Below, piece by piece: positions 22,485 through 25,600 of a DNA stretch of 25,600 nucleotides. The position numbers and the translations under genes were made by a program. The DNA is from DATBIO01 sp036556965 (GTDB lineage: Bacteria; Acidobacteriota; Vicinamibacteria; Fen-336). Each line of letters begins with the position of its first letter. The first letter of the stretch is position 1. Location of the stretch: assembly GCA_036556965.1 (NCBI GenBank), contig DATBIO010000235.1, forward strand, positions 1-25,600, written 5' to 3'. Under the pieces are notes generated by a model. It saw only the letters and a list, made by a program, of their open reading frames with translations, searched no databases and was not told the DNA's origin.

Positions 22485-23204
22485 ATGTCTGCCGAGACGT
22501 CCGCCGCCCCCGACACCCGCCGCCGCGTGGTCCTCATCGAGGACGACGCCGACATCGCGGAGGCCATCGCCTACCAGCTCGGCAAGGACGGCCTGCGCGT
22601 GGACATCGCGGCCACCGGGGAAGAAGGCCTCGCCGCCGTCCAGCGCCCCGCCGACCTCGTGGTGCTCGACCTCAACCTGCCCGGCATCGACGGCCTCGAG
22701 GTCTGCCGGCTCATCCGCGTGCAGACGTCCAGCGGACGGCTGCCCATCATCATCGTGTCCGCGCGCGGGGACGAGCTGGACCGCGTCCTCGGTCTGGAGC
22801 TGGGGGCCGACGACTACCTGGTGAAGCCGTTCAGCCTGAAGGAGCTGGCCGCGCGCTGCCGGGCCGCCCTGCGCTGGCAGGAGGCGAGCCGCGGCACGCA
22901 CCCGTCTTATCGCGACGGCGAGCTCGAGATCTCCTTCGAGGGCTTCACCGTCCGCCACCGCGGCGTCGAGCTGCGCCTCACCCGCAAGGAGTTCGAGCTC
23001 CTGCGCTACCTCGTGGAACGGCCCGACCGGGTGGTGACGCGGGAGCGCCTGCTGGAGCGGGTGTGGGGCTACGACCCGGAGGTGAGCACGCGCAGCATCG
23101 ACGCCCACGTGCGCCGGCTGCGCGCCAAGCTGGGAGCCGCGCGCAGCCGGATCGAGACGGTGGTGGGGCTGGGCTACCGCTTCGTGCGCGGGGCGGCCGG
23201 GTGA
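22485..23204 (+). CDS. OmpR/PhoB-family response regulator coupled to ppx
   Basis: A 239-residue regulator. Receiver: E19-D20-D21, phospho-acceptor D62 in LVVLDLNLPGIDG, IIIVSARGDE and LVKPFSLKELAARCRAAL. Winged helix: LTRKEFELLRYL, SIDAHVRRLRAKL and VVGLGYRFV. I choose ATG 22485 rather than the in-frame GTG 22437, because the longer frame would translate the Pho-box array. There is no Shine-Dalgarno before the ATG. It closely matches the pst-linked regulator at 6584-7318. The stop overlaps the ppx start by four bases (GTGA). No kinase gene is adjacent. It probably regulates phosphate or polyphosphate metabolism and may autoregulate through the array. Confidence 0.86.
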   Translation: MSAETSAAPDTRRRVVLIEDDADIAEAIAYQLGKDGLRVDIAATGEEGLAAVQRPADLVVLDLNLPGIDGLEVCRLIRVQTSSGRLPIIIVSARGDELDRVLGLELGADDYLVKPFSLKELAARCRAALRWQEASRGTHPSYRDGELEISFEGFTVRHRGVELRLTRKEFELLRYLVERPDRVVTRERLLERVWGYDPEVSTRSIDAHVRRLRAKLGAARSRIETVVGLGYRFVRGAAG

Positions 23205-24781
23205 GGATCGCCGCCCTCGACCTCGGCAGCAACTCCTTCCACCTCGTGGTGGTGGACGTGGACGGCAGCGGCGCCTTCCGCGTGGTCGGCCGGGACAAGG
23301 AGATGGTGCGCCTGGGCGCGGGCACCCTCCTCACCGGCCACCTCGCCCCCGACGCCATCGAGCGGGCCCTGGCCGCCGCCTCGCGCCTCAAGCGGCTGGC
23401 CGAGGCGCAGGGAGCGGAGACGGTCCTGGCCGTGGCGACCTCCGCCGTGCGCGAAGCCGAGAACGGCGAGGACCTGCTGGACCGCATCGGCCACGATCTG
23501 CGGCTGTGGCCGCGCGCCATCTCCGGGGAGGAGGAGGCGCGCCTCATCTACCTGGCCGCCGCCCACAGCGTCCATACCGCGGGCAAGCCCGCCCTGGTGG
23601 TGGACATCGGGGGCGGGAGCGTGGAGCTGGCCTACGGCCAGGGAGCGGAGCTGCGGTGGCCGGCCTCCGAGAAGCTGGGCGCGCTGCGCCTCAGCGAGCA
23701 GTTCGTGCGCACCGACCCCCTGGGCGCGCGCGACGAGGCCCGGCTCCAGAAGCGCGTGGAAGAGACGCTGGGCCCGCACCTGGCGCGGCTCTCCCGCGAG
23801 GGAACCCCCTGCGTGGTGGGGACCTCCGGCACCATCCTCGCCATCGGTGGCCTGTGCCTCGACATCCGCGGGGACGCGCGGCCGGAGAGCCTGCACCACG
23901 TGGTGGTGGCCGCCGACGACGTGCGCCGCGCGCGCAAGCTCCTGGTGGGCACCGACCTCCGGGAGCGCAAGGGCCTGCCCGGGATGCAGGGCCGCGCCGA
24001 CACCATCGTGGCGGGGGTGGTGGTGCTGGACACCGTGCTCCAGGCCCTGGGGGGGCCCGACCTCGTCCTCTGCGAATGGGCCCTGCGCGAGGGGCTGCTC
24101 CTCGACTACATCCACGGACACCCGCTTCTCGTCTCCCGCGCGGAGTCCTGCCCCGACGTCCGGCGCCGCAGCGTGGCGGCGCTCATCGAGCGTGCGGACG
24201 CCCACGCCGGCCACGCCCGCCAGGTGGCGGCGCTGGCCCTCGCCCTCTTCGACGGGACGCGGCGGCGGCACGGCCTGGGCCCGCCCCAGCGCGAGCTGCT
24301 GGAGCACGCCGCGCTCCTCCACGACGTCGGGCACCAGGTCTCGTATCCGCGCCACCACCGGCACTCCTACTACCTGATCCGCAACGGCGACCTGCGCGGC
24401 TTCACCCCGCTGGAGCTGGAGATCGTGGCCAGCGTGGCGCGCTACCACCGGCGCGCGCGGCCGCGCAAGCGCCATCCCGCGTTCCGCGCGCTTCCCCGGA
24501 AGGCGCGCCGCACGGTCAAGGTGCTGGCCGCCTGCCTGCGCCTGGCCGACGCGCTCGACCGCAGCCACCGCCAGGTGGTGCGCTCGCTCTCCGTGCGTCG
24601 CCGCGGCAAGCGGCTCATGGTGCATTGCGTCGCGGACGGCGACGCCGAGCTGGAGCTGTGGGGCGCGGCCCGCCGCAAGGAGCCGCTCGAGAAACTGCTC
24701 GGCCTGCCCATCGAGCTGGAAGCCGTCCGGCGCCCGGCGGCGGTCCTGCTGAAGCACCCGGCCGCGGGCCGCATCGGCTAG
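23201..24781 (+). CDS. ppx: Ppx/GppA-type exopolyphosphatase with C-terminal HD domain
   Basis: A 526-residue enzyme of full Ppx/GppA length. The actin-like half has ALDLGSNSFHLVVVD (residues 5-19), the acidic loop SGEEEARLIYL, VVDIGGGSVELAYG and GTSGTILAIGG. The helical C-terminal part is HD-like, with HAGHARQVAALALAL, LLHDVGHQVSY (H374-D375) and further His (HHRHSYYLI). Members hydrolyse polyphosphate and/or pppGpp. The GTG start overlaps the regulator stop by four bases. Releasing phosphate from polyphosphate suits a Pho locus. Retention of the complete H...HD pattern leaves open a second hydrolytic activity in the C-terminal domain. Confidence 0.9.
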   Translation: MRIAALDLGSNSFHLVVVDVDGSGAFRVVGRDKEMVRLGAGTLLTGHLAPDAIERALAAASRLKRLAEAQGAETVLAVATSAVREAENGEDLLDRIGHDLRLWPRAISGEEEARLIYLAAAHSVHTAGKPALVVDIGGGSVELAYGQGAELRWPASEKLGALRLSEQFVRTDPLGARDEARLQKRVEETLGPHLARLSREGTPCVVGTSGTILAIGGLCLDIRGDARPESLHHVVVAADDVRRARKLLVGTDLRERKGLPGMQGRADTIVAGVVVLDTVLQALGGPDLVLCEWALREGLLLDYIHGHPLLVSRAESCPDVRRRSVAALIERADAHAGHARQVAALALALFDGTRRRHGLGPPQRELLEHAALLHDVGHQVSYPRHHRHSYYLIRNGDLRGFTPLELEIVASVARYHRRARPRKRHPAFRALPRKARRTVKVLAACLRLADALDRSHRQVVRSLSVRRRGKRLMVHCVADGDAELELWGAARRKEPLEKLLGLPIELEAVRRPAAVLLKHPAAGRIG

Positions 24782-24810
24782 GCCGCTCCCCGCACGCCCG
24801 CAACGAAGAA

Positions 24811-24836
24811 GGGCCGGCAGGTCTCCCCGCCGGCCC
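24811..24836. terminator. Bidirectional terminator between ppx and porin
   Basis: GGGCCGGC (24811-24818) pairs perfectly with GCCGGCCC (24829-24836) across a 10-base loop, in the 72-base gap between convergent genes. On the minus strand it is followed by TTCTTCGTT; on the + strand only by CGGTTTG, so it is better as a terminator for the porin. Confidence 0.65.
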
Positions 24837-24853
24837 CGGTTTGCGGCGACGGC

Positions 24854-25600
24854 CTAGAAAATAAACTGCGTCTGCAGCCGGAACTCCTGGTTGTTGGTGG
24901 TGGTGGTGCCGCCCACCTCCAGCTCTCCGAAGTCGGCCTGGATCTTCAGGCCGTGCCGCCGGTAGTAGTAGCTCGCGCCCACGCGCCACTCGTTCTGGTC
25001 GTTGGCGGTGACGAGCGCGCTGGGGTCGAAGCTGCCGTAGCGTCCCGCGATCTCCCACTGCCGGCGGGCCCCGAGCATGTACCCGGCCTGCGCGAACCAG
25101 CCGTCGGAGTCGAACTTCACCGCGGGCCCCCCGGTGGCGGGCGGCTCCGGGGTGCGCTCGCGCATGTAGTACTCCGCGGTGGCGTAGAGCCCCTTGAACT
25201 TGAAGAAGCCGTCGAAGCCCCAGACGTCGTCCTTGAGGTCGATGCCGGTGGTGGCGCCGTGGAAGTTCTTGCGCTCGTAGTTCACGGCCACCGCGTAGAT
25301 GGGCTTGTCCGTGGACTCGAAGTCGCCCTCGGCGAACAGGGGTCCCGAGTTGCCCAGCCCCTGGGCCAGGGGGATCTGGGCGTTGGGCTGGAACATCACG
25401 CGCACGTTGTACTGGAACTGGTCGTTGTCGTTGAGGGTGCGCGTCAGGCCGTTGCCGTTGAACATGGCCGCGCGCCACTCGACGTGGTCGCCCCACAGGC
25501 GGCCCCACAGCTGGAGGCCGGTATCACGGCCGAGCGCGTAGGTGTTGGAGACCAGGGCGCGGTCCACGAGCTGCTGCGAGCCGGACGACGTCAGCTCCTG
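24854..25600 (-). CDS. Phosphate-selective porin (OprP/OprO family), C-terminal part
   Basis: The reading frame runs out of the right edge (N-terminus missing); 248 residues are visible. The stretch SGSQQLVDRALVSNTYALGRDTGLQLWGR is split by family-typical residues of porin O/P (PF07396). After it come alternating amphipathic beta strands such as WRAAMFNGNG, YNVRVMFQPNAQIP, YAVAVNYERKNF and WRVGASYYYRRHG. The protein ends in LQTQFIF with a terminal Phe, the usual outer-membrane barrel insertion signal. In Pseudomonas the related OprP/OprO import phosphate and polyphosphate and are Pho-regulated. Here it would be the outer-membrane entry for the Pst system. Anion specificity cannot be judged without the Lys-rich constriction loops. 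Confidence 0.88.
   Translation of the reverse strand, partial: QELTSSGSQQLVDRALVSNTYALGRDTGLQLWGRLWGDHVEWRAAMFNGNGLTRTLNDNDQFQYNVRVMFQPNAQIPLAQGLGNSGPLFAEGDFESTDKPIYAVAVNYERKNFHGATTGIDLKDDVWGFDGFFKFKGLYATAEYYMRERTPEPPATGGPAVKFDSDGWFAQAGYMLGARRQWEIAGRYGSFDPSALVTANDQNEWRVGASYYYRRHGLKIQADFGELEVGGTTTTNNQEFRLQTQFIF

Noticed and set aside
1..25600. CRISPR arrays, tRNA/rRNA genes, insertion sequences, phage or attachment sites
   Set aside because: No direct repeats of CRISPR type, no cloverleaf-like sequences, no transposase or integrase motifs, and no abrupt composition change were seen.

Overview
This is a high-GC Gram-negative chromosomal segment. An outer membrane is implied by an OprP/OprO-type porin ending in Phe and by several lipoproteins. 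The GC-saturated third codon positions and the gene set would fit a Myxococcota/deltaproteobacterial, Rokubacteria or Methylomirabilota-like lineage, but the sequence alone does not settle this. No rRNA, tRNA, CRISPR array or insertion sequence was seen, and no gap between genes exceeds about 160 bases.

The window is an extended phosphate (Pho) island. Left part: the tail of an alpha/beta hydrolase, then a PhoB-like regulator, a PhoR-like sensor kinase, a DUF47 (PhoU-like) protein and a PiT phosphate permease on the + strand. A small hypothetical ORF and, convergently, a GT-C-like membrane protein follow. Centre (minus strand): a seven-gene pst cluster read as pstS-pstS-pstC-pstA-pstB-phoU-response regulator. 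It has two PstS paralogues with different export signals, and PstC and PstA both carry large periplasmic insertions. Divergent from it lie two tandem paralogous lipoproteins (+), then an MGDG-synthase-like glycosyltransferase (-), a PHP-domain phosphoesterase and a PAP2 phosphatase (+). These look like a lipid or envelope module that could serve membrane remodelling under phosphate limitation (inference).

Right part: a minus-strand operon that looks like a RiPP biosynthetic locus. It has a PqqD-like recognition protein, a 55-residue Cys/Thr/Gly-rich precursor peptide (21827-21994), a radical SAM/SPASM maturase and a HAD phosphatase. The HAD gene appears to start at a CTG that overlaps the maturase stop codon. 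Divergent from this operon is a third OmpR/PhoB-family regulator, translationally coupled to a Ppx/GppA-HD phosphatase. A phosphate-selective porin, cut by the window end, closes the region.

Four intergenic or gene-edge sites carry four tandem GTCAC/GTTAAC-like units with an exact 11-bp period, as expected for PhoB boxes: before DUF47-PiT, before each pstS, and between the RiPP operon and the third regulator. The strongest candidate for something undescribed is therefore a RiPP locus inside, and perhaps controlled by, a Pho regulon. Functional names are from motif reading and recalled family knowledge; no database search was possible.
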